A stretch of 64,000 nt of DNA from Pantoea sp. Ap-967 (GCF_011752565.1 NZ_VWXK01000004.1:124001-188000), one strand, 5' to 3'; numbered from the stretch's first letter, positions 20,042 to 29,155 are shown. Numbers and translations: made by a program. The notes: generated by a model not told the origin, from the letters alone.

Positions 20042-22468
20042 CTACCAGCGGTAGGTTGCAGTCCCCAATACCGTGCGCCCGTTACCGTAGATACAACGGG
20101 TGGCGTCGTAGCAGCCGGCCACGTACTCCTTGTCGGTCAGGTTGCTGGCATTGACCGCAAACCGCCAAGGCCCGGTTTCATAATGCACGGTCGCATCCAG
20201 CAAGGTGTACGACGGCACGTTCAGCGAGTTATCCGGTGCCCCGGGGTTACGCCCGGTGTAGCGCACACCGGCACCGAAGCCCAGGCCCTTGAGCAGCCCG
20301 TCGTGCAAGGTGTAGTCGGCCCACAGCGAGGCGAGGTTGCGCGGCGTCGGGATACTGATCGGCGTCTTGCCGTCGCTCTCGTCGTTGGCCTTGGTCACCT
20401 TCACATCCTGGTAGGTGTAGGTGGCGATCAGGTTCAGCTCATTGGACAGGCTGGCCACCCCTTCCAGCTCGATGCCACGCGCACGCACCTGGCCGGTCTG
20501 CACATCGCTGTTGGGGTGGGCCGGGTCCGGGTCGGCAGTGAGCACGTCGTTCTGGGTGATCTCGAACACCGCAGCGGTCACCGAACTGTTCGAGCCCGGC
20601 GGCTGGTACTTGATACCGGCTTCGTACTGCTTGGCTTCGGTCGGCTCGAACGGCTTGCCGTGGAAATCAGTGCCGGCGTTTGGCGTGAAACCTTCGCTGT
20701 AGCTCAGGTAGGGAGCCAGGCCGTTGTCAGCCAGGTACACCAGGCCGACCCGGCCACTGAACGCCTCATCGCGGGTGCGGGCGCGGCTTTCGGAGGCCAG
20801 GCTCCAGTCATGGGTCCGGGACCGGGCCCAGTCATAACGGCCACCCAAGGTCAGCACCCAGTGCTCGTCGAAGTGCAGCTGGTCTTGCAGGTACAGGCCG
20901 GTCTGGCGGCTGCTCTGGTGGCTGTAGCTCCAGGTGTCGGGGGTGAACTGGCTGGCATCGACCGGGCCGTAGTCGGCGCCGCCATACAGGTCCACCGGCG
21001 TGGTCAGGATGTAGGCCTGGGGGTCGGAGGTCTGCTGGCGCTGCCAGTCCACACCGATCAGCAACGTGTGGCGAACATCGCCGGTGCTGAAGTCGGCCTG
21101 GGCCTGGTTGTCCAGGGTCCAGCGGCTGTACTTGGGGTTCTCGATGCCAGCGTAGCGCAGCAGGGTGCGGTCATCGCCATCGGGCATCTGGTAGTAGGCC
21201 GTGGTGCCTACGCCGAAGACCATGTTGTCGTTCAGGTCGAGGTGGGCATAGCGCAGGTTCTGGCGCAGTTGCCAAACGTCATTCAGGCGCGTCTCGAACT
21301 CGTAGCCGAGGCTGAACTGGGTCTTCTCGTACTTGGAGAAGTGCTTGTCGCCAGTGAAGGTATCTCGGCCGATCTTGCCGTAGGCCGAGTGCGACAGCGT
21401 ACCGACTGCGGGCAGGAAGTTGTCCTGGGCGTTGGAGTCGTCGGCCAGGTAGCTGCCCAGCACGGTCAGCCGGGTTTCGTCGCTCGGTTGCCAGGTAAGT
21501 GCAGCCGAGAGTGCCTGGCGCTTGTCCTCCCAGGGCGTGTCGCGAATGTTGGCTTCGTGGCCGATGGCGGTGACGCGGTAACTCCATACGCCCTCCTCGT
21601 CCAGCGCCCCGGTGCTGTCGATGCCCAACTGGCGACGGGCATCGGTGCCGTACTGCACCTGGATCTCGTGGCTGCTGACCGTGCTCGGGCGCTTGGACAC
21701 CTGGTTGATTACCCCACCGGGGTCGCCCTGGCCGTACAACACACCCGCCGGCCCGCGCAGCACTTCGACACGCTCAAGCATGTACGGGTCGACCATCCAG
21801 CTGGCCAGGTTCACCGTGCTGGGCAGTTGCAGGCCGTCGAGGTAGGTGGTGGGCGAAAAGCCGCGAACCACGGTGTACCAGTCAGAACGGTTGTTGGCGC
21901 CGTAGGACGACACGCCAGGGGTATAGCGCAGGGCTTCGTTGACTGACTGCGCCCCTTGGGCCTCCATGCGCTCGCGGGTCACCACCGAAATCGATTGCGG
22001 GGTTTCGTGGATTGGCGTGTCGGTTTTGCTGGCGGTGACGCTGCGCTTGGCCACGTAGCTGCCCACCGGGCCCAGCGGGTTTTCGTCGCCCAGTGCGGAG
22101 ATGGTTTGCGCCTGCAGGGTCACCACGCCCTCAGGGCCCGTGCGTACCAGGCGCCAGCTGCCGTCACTGCTGGCTTCTGCACCCAGGCCGGTATTGCCCA
22201 GCAGCGTTGCGAAACCGATATCCAGCGGATAATCACCGGACAGGCCACGGCTGTTCAGGCCGCGGGTCAGTGCAGGGTCGAAACTCAGCAGCACCCCAGC
22301 CTGGCGCGCATAGGCGTTGAGCGCGGCTTCCAGGCTACCGGCCGGGACTTCGAAGTGGTGGCTGGGGGCGGCCATTGCCACGCTGGCCAGGGGCAGGCTG
22401 GTGCCGAACAGGGCCATGCGCAGGGCATGGGCGAGCACCGTGGTGCGGGGGCGCAGGAGCGACGCCAT
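20042..22468 (-). CDS. TonB-dependent ferric-siderophore receptor with STN signalling domain
   Basis: 808 residues. The signal peptide ends near ASVAMA. An STN secretin/TonB short domain (about residues 37-90) marks it as a transducer that signals to FecR. A plug domain follows (QSISVVTRERM, PGVSSYG, VLRGPAGVLYGQGDPGGVIN), then a 22-strand barrel closing with YRW. It resembles FoxA/FiuA-type hydroxamate receptors, but the ligand cannot be told from sequence alone. FecR and ECF sigma genes lie directly upstream in the same orientation, forming a classic surface-signalling set. The 264-nt gap to fecR holds a REP pair and a 31-bp repeat. Confidence 0.92.
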   Translation of the reverse strand: MASLLRPRTTVLAHALRMALFGTSLPLASVAMAAPSHHFEVPAGSLEAALNAYARQAGVLLSFDPALTRGLNSRGLSGDYPLDIGFATLLGNTGLGAEASSDGSWRLVRTGPEGVVTLQAQTISALGDENPLGPVGSYVAKRSVTASKTDTPIHETPQSISVVTRERMEAQGAQSVNEALRYTPGVSSYGANNRSDWYTVVRGFSPTTYLDGLQLPSTVNLASWMVDPYMLERVEVLRGPAGVLYGQGDPGGVINQVSKRPSTVSSHEIQVQYGTDARRQLGIDSTGALDEEGVWSYRVTAIGHEANIRDTPWEDKRQALSAALTWQPSDETRLTVLGSYLADDSNAQDNFLPAVGTLSHSAYGKIGRDTFTGDKHFSKYEKTQFSLGYEFETRLNDVWQLRQNLRYAHLDLNDNMVFGVGTTAYYQMPDGDDRTLLRYAGIENPKYSRWTLDNQAQADFSTGDVRHTLLIGVDWQRQQTSDPQAYILTTPVDLYGGADYGPVDASQFTPDTWSYSHQSSRQTGLYLQDQLHFDEHWVLTLGGRYDWARSRTHDWSLASESRARTRDEAFSGRVGLVYLADNGLAPYLSYSEGFTPNAGTDFHGKPFEPTEAKQYEAGIKYQPPGSNSSVTAAVFEITQNDVLTADPDPAHPNSDVQTGQVRARGIELEGVASLSNELNLIATYTYQDVKVTKANDESDGKTPISIPTPRNLASLWADYTLHDGLLKGLGFGAGVRYTGRNPGAPDNSLNVPSYTLLDATVHYETGPWRFAVNASNLTDKEYVAGCYDATRCIYGNGRTVLGTATYRW

Positions 22469-22571
22469 GGGGGATTCCTTGAGGTGATGAGTGGTGATTG
22501 CAAGGAGGCCGAACCACGGTGGAAAAACTGCAAAAAAAATTTGCCTTTGTGGGCCTGATCGCTTTGCTCAT

Positions 22572-22602
22572 TCATGGAGCAAAGTGTAACTATCTGATTT
22601 AA
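22572..22602 (-). repeat. 31-bp repeat motif, copy 1
   Basis: On the minus strand it begins TTAAATCAGATAGTTACAC and ends CTCCATGA. It closely matches two copies at 42630-42660 and 43049-43079, and like them it follows a REP element in the same relative orientation. Here it lies about 100 nt upstream of the TonB receptor start. Confidence 0.7.
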
Positions 22603-22633
22603 AAGTGATTTTGTAGGCGCGCCGCAATTCCCC

Positions 22634-22718
22634 GTAGGAGCGGGCTTGACCCGCGAAGCAGGCACTGCGGTGCATGGCACCGGCTACGCCGGTGTTCGCG
22701 GGGCAAGCCCGCTCCTAC
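22634..22718. repeat. Inverted REP pair between fecR and receptor gene
   Basis: GTAGGAGCGGGCTTGACCCGCG and GCGGGGCAAGCCCGCTCCTAC flank a short GCACCGGCTACGCCGGTG hairpin. It separates the sigma/FecR genes from the receptor transcript. Confidence 0.8.
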
Positions 22719-22732
22719 ATACGCGGCAGGGG

Positions 22733-23677
22733 TCAGGCAGGCTCCAGGCTCACCCACCACCGCGTCAAGTAACGCGCCCGCACCGGCAGGCTGCGCCCTA
22801 ACGCTGCCAGCGCACGTTCAGGTTCATCCAGCGGAAACACCCCGGAAATCAGCAGGTCCGCTACTGCCGGGTCACAACGCAGAACGCCACTGCGATAGCG
22901 CCCAAGCTCAGCGCACAGCTGCGCCAGGCGCCATTGGCGCACCACCAGAAAGCCTTCACGCCAGGCCAAGGCATCTCGGTCCAGCGCCTGCACGGCGAAC
23001 AGCCGCTGGCGGTCGAATCGCACCTGCTCGCCCGCCTGAATCACTGCCGCCGCGTGGGCCAGTGCCCCCGGGTGTACCGCTACGGCACCCTGCTCCACCG
23101 CCAGCAATGCACTGTCGTCGGCCAGCCGCACCGAGAAACCGGTGCCCAACGCCTGCAGGCTGCCCATGGGCGTCTCGACCCAAAATGGCCGCTCGGCGGC
23201 GTGCTTGCCGGTTTGCACCATGATTTCGCCGGCCAGCAGGCGAATGCGCCGCTGCTGGCCGTCGAATACCACGTCCAGGGCAGTGCCGCTGTTCATCTGC
23301 AGCCAGCCACCGTCAGGCAAGGGCAGGCGCCGTCGCTGCCCGGTGGCGGTGCGCTGTTCAGCCAGCCATGGCGAATCGCGCAAGCCCAGGTTAGCGCCGC
23401 CGATCAGCGCCGTACCGCCAAGCAGCACGGCCAGGCCCTTGAGCACGGTACGGCGATCTCGCTGGCGCAAGGTCCGGCTCACCTGCGGCAATGGCATCCC
23501 ATCCAGACGCCCGTCGAACACCGCCAGGCGCTGCCAGGCCTGTTCATGGCTGGGGTGCTCGGCACGCCAGCGCACACAGGCATCGTGCTCATCGAGCGGT
23601 GCAAGGCCCGACGCCAGGCGCACCCGCCAGTCGATGGCCTGCGCCACCACATCGGCGCCAAGGTCGGCCTGGCTCAT
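22733..23677 (-). CDS. FecR-family anti-sigma/transmembrane sensor
   Basis: 314 residues. The N-terminal cytoplasmic anti-sigma domain (DUF4880) has the W-R-A-E-H-P-x-H-E-x-A-W motif (about 45-57). A single membrane segment (LKGLAVLLGGTALIGGANLG, about 95-115) precedes the periplasmic FecR domain with LPDGGWLQMNSGTAL and GEIMVQTGK. It relays siderophore occupancy of the receptor to the sigma factor. The start is coupled to the sigma gene by a 4-nt ATGA overlap. Confidence 0.93.
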   Translation of the reverse strand: MSQADLGADVVAQAIDWRVRLASGLAPLDEHDACVRWRAEHPSHEQAWQRLAVFDGRLDGMPLPQVSRTLRQRDRRTVLKGLAVLLGGTALIGGANLGLRDSPWLAEQRTATGQRRRLPLPDGGWLQMNSGTALDVVFDGQQRRIRLLAGEIMVQTGKHAAERPFWVETPMGSLQALGTGFSVRLADDSALLAVEQGAVAVHPGALAHAAAVIQAGEQVRFDRQRLFAVQALDRDALAWREGFLVVRQWRLAQLCAELGRYRSGVLRCDPAVADLLISGVFPLDEPERALAALGRSLPVRARYLTRWWVSLEPA

Positions 23678-24177
23678 GCGTAGAGCACCCGGTAACAATG
23701 GCCGAACGCCTGGGTCATGTACTGCTGCACCGAGCTGAGCGAAATGTCGAGTTGCTCGGCGATCTGTGGATAAGTCAGCCCGTCGAGCTGTGACAGCAGA
23801 AACGCCGCCCGCACCTTTGGCCGCAGGCCATCGAGCATGCGGTCGATCTCCATCAGGGTTTCCAGCACCAGGGCGCGCGACTCCGCCGATGGCGATTCGG
23901 CCTCAGGCAACGCCGCCAGGCTGTCGAGCCAGGCACGCTCCAGGCTCTGGCGACGAAAATGATCGACCACCAGGCCCCGGGCCACCGTTGCCAGAAACGC
24001 CCGCGGCTCGCGCACGCCCTGCAAGGTATCGCGCCCCAGCAGGCGCAGGAACGTATCCTGCGCCAGGTCCGCCGCTTGGTGTTGGCACTCCAGGCGCTTG
24101 AACAGCCAGCCGCGCAGCCAGGAATGGTGGCCACGGTAAAGCTCGCCAACCTGGGCGTTGTGGGGAGAGGACGGCAT
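23674..24177 (-). CDS. ECF sigma factor, iron-starvation (FecI/FpvI-like) type
   Basis: 167 residues. Region 2 has DLAQDTFLRLLGRD and FLATVARGLVVDHFRR; region 4 ends with LDGLTYPQIAEQLDISLSSVQQYMTQA. It should direct transcription of the receptor gene when FecR is triggered. It is oriented with fecR and the receptor. I see no convincing Fur box upstream; the AT-rich stretch at 24211-24241 fits the consensus poorly. Confidence 0.93.
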   Translation of the reverse strand: MPSSPHNAQVGELYRGHHSWLRGWLFKRLECQHQAADLAQDTFLRLLGRDTLQGVREPRAFLATVARGLVVDHFRRQSLERAWLDSLAALPEAESPSAESRALVLETLMEIDRMLDGLRPKVRAAFLLSQLDGLTYPQIAEQLDISLSSVQQYMTQAFGHCYRVLYA

Positions 24178-24270
24178 GAGACACCTCGGAGCGGGTTACG
24201 CGAGGGGGGCGTTAATGCGAAGCAGTATTATTTACGGCCACACGCATTTCAATAGCCACGCCCCTCACGT

Positions 24271-25260
24271 TCATTTCACAACCCGCCGATAATGCTGGGC
24301 TGGACTACGTGGTGACGCAGGATCAGTCATTTCGATAAGACCCGCCGCCAGCGCTGGCTTGAGGTAGCTCTTGCTGAAAGTGGGCCTGTGCGAGAGCCCC
24401 AGGCACTGCATCAATTCGGTTGCTTTCAACGCCCTGCCTGGTGGCAAGACGTTTAACAAACGTGCTACTTGATCGGTTACTTGATCGGTTACTTGATCGG
24501 TCGAACTGGCTTCAACGAGCGCTTGGAGCAAAGCGTTCAACATGAACTCGACGAAAGGGGTTGCCTCTGCCGCCTGATCGGCAGCCGCAAGTGCTGCATA
24601 GTACCCCTCCTGTTGCTCTCGGATGACCGTTTCCACCGGCAAGTAAGCGAGCACGCTTCGCCATTGGCTGAGCAAGAGCGTCTGCCATAGCCGCCCCATG
24701 CGCCCATTGCCATCGGCAAATGGGTGTATGAACTCGAATTCATAGTGGAACACGCAACTGACGATCAACGGGTGCCATTCGCTGTGTGCTAGCCAGCGGA
24801 GCAAGTCTTGCACCAAGGTATGCACACGATTGGCCGGTGGGGCCATGTGGAGCAAGCGGGAACCTCGATAGATGCCTACCCCACACTTGCGGAAATGCCC
24901 GGCGTCGTCCATCAAGCCGTGCATCAGCAGCGCGTGGGCAGCCAGTAGATCTGCCTGGCGCTGCGGCTGCCACGAAGGCATCGCGTCATAGGTGGTAAAC
25001 GCATTGCGCACCTCCTGTATTTCGCGCGGCAGGCCCAATACTCGTTTGCCCTCCAGCAAGGCTGTCACCTGCTCGACGCTCAGCGTGTTGTTCTCAATGG
25101 CCAGCGACGCCTGGATGGTGCGAATACGGTTACCTCGACGTAGCTGAGGCGTGAGGGCATCATCCCGGTAAGCCGTCAACTGCCCCACGTACTCACTGAT
25201 CTCGGCGACCAGTGCGAGCATGCGTGGCGTCACCGTCAATGGCGGCTCGTATTTACTCAT
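24271..25260 (-). CDS. Fic-domain protein, class II (self-inhibited AMPylase type)
   Basis: 329 residues. The Fic active-site motif HPFADGNGRMGR is complete (residues 179-190), with the catalytic histidine. An inhibitory helix motif (S/T)xxxE(G/N) reads SLAIEN at 52-57, so it is a class II Fic with the autoinhibitor in the N-terminus. The family transfers AMP or another nucleotide to target proteins. A short T-D-Q-V repeat (three 12-bp DNA units near 24475-24510) links to a C-terminal winged-helix-like region. No antitoxin gene is adjacent. The ATG at 25260 has AGAGAG upstream. Targets unknown; possibly acquired laterally. Confidence 0.88.
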   Translation of the reverse strand: MSKYEPPLTVTPRMLALVAEISEYVGQLTAYRDDALTPQLRRGNRIRTIQASLAIENNTLSVEQVTALLEGKRVLGLPREIQEVRNAFTTYDAMPSWQPQRQADLLAAHALLMHGLMDDAGHFRKCGVGIYRGSRLLHMAPPANRVHTLVQDLLRWLAHSEWHPLIVSCVFHYEFEFIHPFADGNGRMGRLWQTLLLSQWRSVLAYLPVETVIREQQEGYYAALAAADQAAEATPFVEFMLNALLQALVEASSTDQVTDQVTDQVARLLNVLPPGRALKATELMQCLGLSHRPTFSKSYLKPALAAGLIEMTDPASPRSPAQHYRRVVK

Positions 25261-25453
25261 TGCTGTGCTCTCTGAATCAGGGTGGACGCCGACGTTTGAG
25301 GCCACCTTAGCCACTGCGCGAACCTGGGTAAAGCAAGCCCGGCGCTTGGTTTACAAATTCCTGAACTAATTATTTTCCCCCAGCGATTTTTCCCCTCGCC
25401 AACCACCACCAGAATCGCTTCACCACAATCACAATAACCGTGAGGCCACTCCC

Positions 25454-25843
25454 GTGGACCAGACACTCCAGGTACGGCAGGCCGCTGCCGACCTCGTAGC
25501 CGCCTTTGCCAGCAACGACACCGCCCGCTACTTCGCCTGTTTCAGCGAAGACGCCACCTTCCTCTTCCACACCCTCGCACAACCGCTGCTGTCGCGCCGT
25601 GCCTATGAAGACCTCTGGGCACAATGGCAGGCCGATGGCTTTGCCGTGCTCGGTTGTGAATCGAGCAACGTGCAGGTGAGCCTGCAGGGCGAGCTGGCGA
25701 TCTTCATGCATGACGTGGCCACCCATATCCGAATTGCCGGTGAAACACACCAGCTGGCCGAGCGCGAAACCATCGTGTTCCGCCGCCACGGCGAGCGCTG
25801 GCTGGCGTGCCACGAGCACCTGTCGGTCGTGACTGCAGCCTGA
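25454..25843 (+). CDS. SnoaL/NTF2-like small protein
   Basis: 129 residues, starting at a GTG. It looks like an NTF2-fold protein: an N-terminal helix pair (AAADLVAAFASNDTARYFACFSE), then FLFHTL and a curved sheet ending in ERWLACHEHLS. Such proteins bind or isomerise small ligands; none can be assigned. It is 94 nt upstream of the permease and in the same direction, so an operon with the permease and aldehyde dehydrogenase is likely. Confidence 0.75.
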   Translation: MDQTLQVRQAAADLVAAFASNDTARYFACFSEDATFLFHTLAQPLLSRRAYEDLWAQWQADGFAVLGCESSNVQVSLQGELAIFMHDVATHIRIAGETHQLAERETIVFRRHGERWLACHEHLSVVTAA

Positions 25844-25937
25844 TTCGAATTCAAGCGGCCTTGCCGCACTGCCATCGCACCCACAAGAAGGCCCGCGCAC
25901 CGCGACGGGCCTACAACAACCGCGCTGGAGCCTCACC

Positions 25938-27437
25938 ATGAGCCAATCGACCGGTATCGAAACCAATGGCGTCGAACAGATCCCCGACGATCAACGCGAC
26001 GCCTCCCCGCTGGACCTGTTCCGCCTGATATTCGGCGGTGCCAACACCTTCGCCACCGCCGTGCTGGGCAGCTTCCCGGTGCTGTTCGGGCTGTCGTTCC
26101 AGGCGGGGGTCTGGGCGATTCTGCTCGGCGTCGGCGTGGGCGCGCTGATCCTGGCGCCAATGGGCCTGTTCGGCGCGCTCAACGGCACCAACAACGCGGT
26201 GTCGTCGGGCGCGCACTTCGGTGTGCACGGGCGCATCGTCGGCTCGTTCCTGTCGCTGCTGACCGCAGTGGCGTTCTTCTCGCTGTCGGTGTGGAGTTCC
26301 GGCGATGCCCTGGTCGGCGGCGCCAAGCGCCTGGCCGGGCTGCCGGAAACCGACCTGACCCTGGGACTGGCCTATGGCCTGTTCGCGGTGCTGGTGCTGG
26401 TGGTGTGCATCTTTGGCTTCCGCTTCATGCTGTGGGTCAACAAGATTGCCGTATGGGCCTCCAGCCTGCTGTTCCTGCTGGGCATCTTCGCCTTTGCCGG
26501 GCCATTCGACGCGGGCTTTGCCGGTAGCGTCAACCTCGGCCAGGCGGGCTTCTGGGCGGCGTTCGTCGGCGCGGCGATCCTGGCCATGAGCAACCCGGTG
26601 TCGTTTGGCGCCTTCCTCGGTGACTGGTCGCGCTACATCCCGCGGCAAACGCCGAAGGCCCGCATCATGCTGGCAGTGATCGCCGCCCAAGTGGCGACGC
26701 TGATCCCGTTCCTGTTCGGCCTGTGCACCGCCACCCTGGTGGCCAGCCAGGCGCCGGACTACATCGCCGCCAACAACTACGTCGGCGGCCTGCTGGCGGT
26801 GGCGCCAAGCTGGTTCTTCCTGCCGGTGTGCCTGATTGCCGTGATCGGCGGCATGTCCACCGGCACCACCGCGCTGTATGGCACGGGCCTGGACATGTCC
26901 AGCGTGTTCCCGCGCCTGCTCAGCCGCGCCGGGGCCACCTTGCTGATTGGCGTGCTGGCGATCGCCTTCATCTTCATTGGCCGCTTCACCTTCAACCTAG
27001 TGCAAAGCGTATCGACCTTTGCCGTGCTGATCATCACCTGCACAAGCCCCTGGATGGTGATCATGATCCTTGGCCTGATCACCCGCCGCGGCTTCTACCA
27101 CGCCGATGACCTGCAAGTGTTCACCCGTGGCCAGCGCGGCGGCCACTACTGGTTCAGCCACGGCTGGAACTGGCGCGGCATGGGTGCGTGGATTCCCAGT
27201 GCGATGGTCGGCCTGTGCTTCGTCAACCTGCCGGGGCAGTTCGTTGGCCCGCTGGGCGAACTGGCCGGCGGCATCGACCTGAGCCTGCCGGTCACCCTGG
27301 GCATCGCCTGCGTGCTGTACCTGCTGCTGCTCAACCTGTTCCCTGAACCTGCTGGCGTGTACGGCCCCAAGGGCCCGCGCTGGGTGCGCTGCAAAAGCGC
27401 CCCACGCACGCCGGTAACCTCTGCCGAAATGGCCTGA
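25938..27437 (+). CDS. NCS1-family nucleobase:cation symporter (cytosine/purine permease type)
   Basis: 499 residues with about 12 hydrophobic segments. It is an inner-membrane transporter of the nucleobase-cation-symport-1 family, with the signature N-terminal region LDLFRLIFGGANTFATAVLGSFP and the GDWSRYIP segment of cytosine permeases. Substrates of the family are cytosine, purines, hydantoins or thiamine precursors. An aldehyde dehydrogenase gene follows after 13 nt, so the imported compound may yield an aldehyde. Substrate not determinable. Confidence 0.88.
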   Translation: MSQSTGIETNGVEQIPDDQRDASPLDLFRLIFGGANTFATAVLGSFPVLFGLSFQAGVWAILLGVGVGALILAPMGLFGALNGTNNAVSSGAHFGVHGRIVGSFLSLLTAVAFFSLSVWSSGDALVGGAKRLAGLPETDLTLGLAYGLFAVLVLVVCIFGFRFMLWVNKIAVWASSLLFLLGIFAFAGPFDAGFAGSVNLGQAGFWAAFVGAAILAMSNPVSFGAFLGDWSRYIPRQTPKARIMLAVIAAQVATLIPFLFGLCTATLVASQAPDYIAANNYVGGLLAVAPSWFFLPVCLIAVIGGMSTGTTALYGTGLDMSSVFPRLLSRAGATLLIGVLAIAFIFIGRFTFNLVQSVSTFAVLIITCTSPWMVIMILGLITRRGFYHADDLQVFTRGQRGGHYWFSHGWNWRGMGAWIPSAMVGLCFVNLPGQFVGPLGELAGGIDLSLPVTLGIACVLYLLLLNLFPEPAGVYGPKGPRWVRCKSAPRTPVTSAEMA

Positions 27438-27450
27438 CTGGATACCGACC

Positions 27451-28881
27451 ATGACCACCTCCCACTACATTGCCGGCCGCTGGGTCGAAGGCCAGGGCAG
27501 CGACTGCATCAGCGTCAACGACCCGGCCCTGGGCCTGCCCTTCGCCGAACTGATGGCCGCCAGCGTCGCCCAGGTAGACCAGGCCGTCGCGGCCGCTCGT
27601 GCCGCACTGCCTGCCTGGAAGAACGTCAGCGCCAGCGAGCGCGCAGCCGTGCTGCGTGGCTTTGCCGAACAGCTCGGTGAGCGCCGTGAAGCGCTGATCA
27701 CGCTGCAGATGCGCAACAACGGCAAGCCACGCCACGAGGCCGAAATCGACCTGGACGACGCAATCGCCACCTTCGCCTACTACGCAGGCCTTGCCGAGCA
27801 ATTGCCCGGCAAGAACCGCGACGTGCCGCTGGCCGCGCCGGGCTTCAGCGCCCGCACCCGGCTGGAGCCGGTGGGCGTGGTCGGCCTGATCGTGCCGTGG
27901 AATTTCCCGCTGGTGACCAGCGCCTGGAAGCTCGCCCCCGCCCTGGCCGCAGGCTGCACCGTGGTGCTCAAGCCCTCGGAGGTGACCCCACTGATCGAGC
28001 AGGCCTACGGCCAGATCGCCGATGCCCTGGGCCTGCCCGCCGGCGTGCTGAACATCGTCAACGGCAAGGCGGAAACCGGCGCCGCACTGAGCAACCACAG
28101 CGGCCTGGACAAGCTGTCGTTCACCGGCAGCAACAGCGTTGGTAGCCAGGTGATGCGCAGCGCCTCGGCGCAGTGCCGGCCGGTGACCTTGGAGCTGGGT
28201 GGCAAGTCGGCGATTGTGGTGTTCGATGATTGCGACCCGGACCAGGCGGTTGAGTGGATCGTCGCCGGCATCAGCTGGAACGCCGGGCAGATGTGCTCGG
28301 CCACCTCGCGCCTGCTGGTGCAGGACGGCATTGCCGATGTGTTGCTGCCGCGCCTGCAGGCCGCACTGGACAACCTGCGGGTCGGCAACCCGCTGACTGA
28401 AGAAGTCGACATGGGCCCGCTGACCAGCCAGGCGCAGTGGCTGAAAGTGGCCAGCTATTTCGCCACGGCGCGTGAAGAAGGCTTGCAGTGCCTGGCCGGC
28501 GGCCAGGTGCTGGAGCGTGAAGGCTGGTTCGTCAGCCCCACGCTGTACGCCGATGTGCCGAAGGAGAGCCGCCTGTGGACCGAGGAGATCTTTGGCCCGG
28601 TGCTGTGTGCACGGCGCTTTGCCACCGAGGACGAGGCGGTTGCCGAGGCCAACGACAGCCGCTTCGGGCTGGTGGCCACGGTGTGCTCTGCCGACCTTGC
28701 GCGTGCCGAACGGGTGGCCGATGCGCTGGAGGTTGGCCATGTGTGGATCAACTCGGTGCAGGCGGTGTTTGTCGAAACCTCGTGGGGTGGTACCAAGGGC
28801 AGCGGCATTGGTCGCGAGCTGGGGCCTTGGGGGTTGTCGGCTTATCAGTCGGTGAAGCATGTGACGCGATGCCTGGGGTGA
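27451..28881 (+). CDS. NAD(P)-dependent aldehyde dehydrogenase
   Basis: 476 residues, a complete ALDH: PWNFPL (149-154), general base Glu248 in LELGGKS and nucleophile Cys282 in GQMCSA. It is closest in style to betaine-aldehyde / gamma-aminobutyraldehyde dehydrogenases. It probably oxidises the aldehyde formed from the substrate of the co-encoded NCS1 permease. Last gene of the operon; a large REP-derived inverted repeat follows. Confidence 0.92.
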   Translation: MTTSHYIAGRWVEGQGSDCISVNDPALGLPFAELMAASVAQVDQAVAAARAALPAWKNVSASERAAVLRGFAEQLGERREALITLQMRNNGKPRHEAEIDLDDAIATFAYYAGLAEQLPGKNRDVPLAAPGFSARTRLEPVGVVGLIVPWNFPLVTSAWKLAPALAAGCTVVLKPSEVTPLIEQAYGQIADALGLPAGVLNIVNGKAETGAALSNHSGLDKLSFTGSNSVGSQVMRSASAQCRPVTLELGGKSAIVVFDDCDPDQAVEWIVAGISWNAGQMCSATSRLLVQDGIADVLLPRLQAALDNLRVGNPLTEEVDMGPLTSQAQWLKVASYFATAREEGLQCLAGGQVLEREGWFVSPTLYADVPKESRLWTEEIFGPVLCARRFATEDEAVAEANDSRFGLVATVCSADLARAERVADALEVGHVWINSVQAVFVETSWGGTKGSGIGRELGPWGLSAYQSVKHVTRCLG

Positions 28882-28912
28882 TGGCCTAGGGGTGTCCGCC
28901 ACGCCATCTTTG

Positions 28913-29155
28913 GCGCCTGTGAGATCGAGCGCCGCCCGCGCGGCGCTTCGCGAGCTGCGCTCGCTCCTACGTTTGTTTCGGGCCAGTGAGTCCTGGGGGA
29001 TTGGCGCGCGAACGCCTTGGCGCATGGCGCGATATCGCGTCGTACCAACAAGGCGGTCGCGCGCGCCTGCCACAGGCGTTACTGGCCAAAAACAAACGTA
29101 GGAGCGAGCGCAGCTCGCGAAGCGCCGCGCGGGCGGCGCTCGATCTGCCAGGCGC
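28913..29155. repeat. Large inverted repeat built on REP elements
   Basis: Two 75-nt arms, 28913-28987 and 29081-29155, are reverse complements with only about five mismatches and enclose a 93-nt spacer. Each arm contains a GAGCGAGCGCAGCTCGCG REP core extended by conserved flanks on both sides. The 378-nt gap between the ALDH and DUF3422 genes holds nothing else I can identify. Confidence 0.85.

Noticed and set aside
20183..21946. 587-codon frame antisense to the TonB receptor
   Set aside because: No recognisable domain and biased composition; the receptor frame has STN, plug and barrel features.
24211..24241. Possible Fur box upstream of the ECF sigma at 23674-24177
   Set aside because: AT-rich but fits neither the 19-bp nor the 7-1-7 Fur consensus well enough to report as a site.
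24475..24510. Three 12-bp direct repeats as a possible recombination or binding site
   Set aside because: They encode the in-frame DQVT repeat of the Fic protein, a known style of linker in this family.
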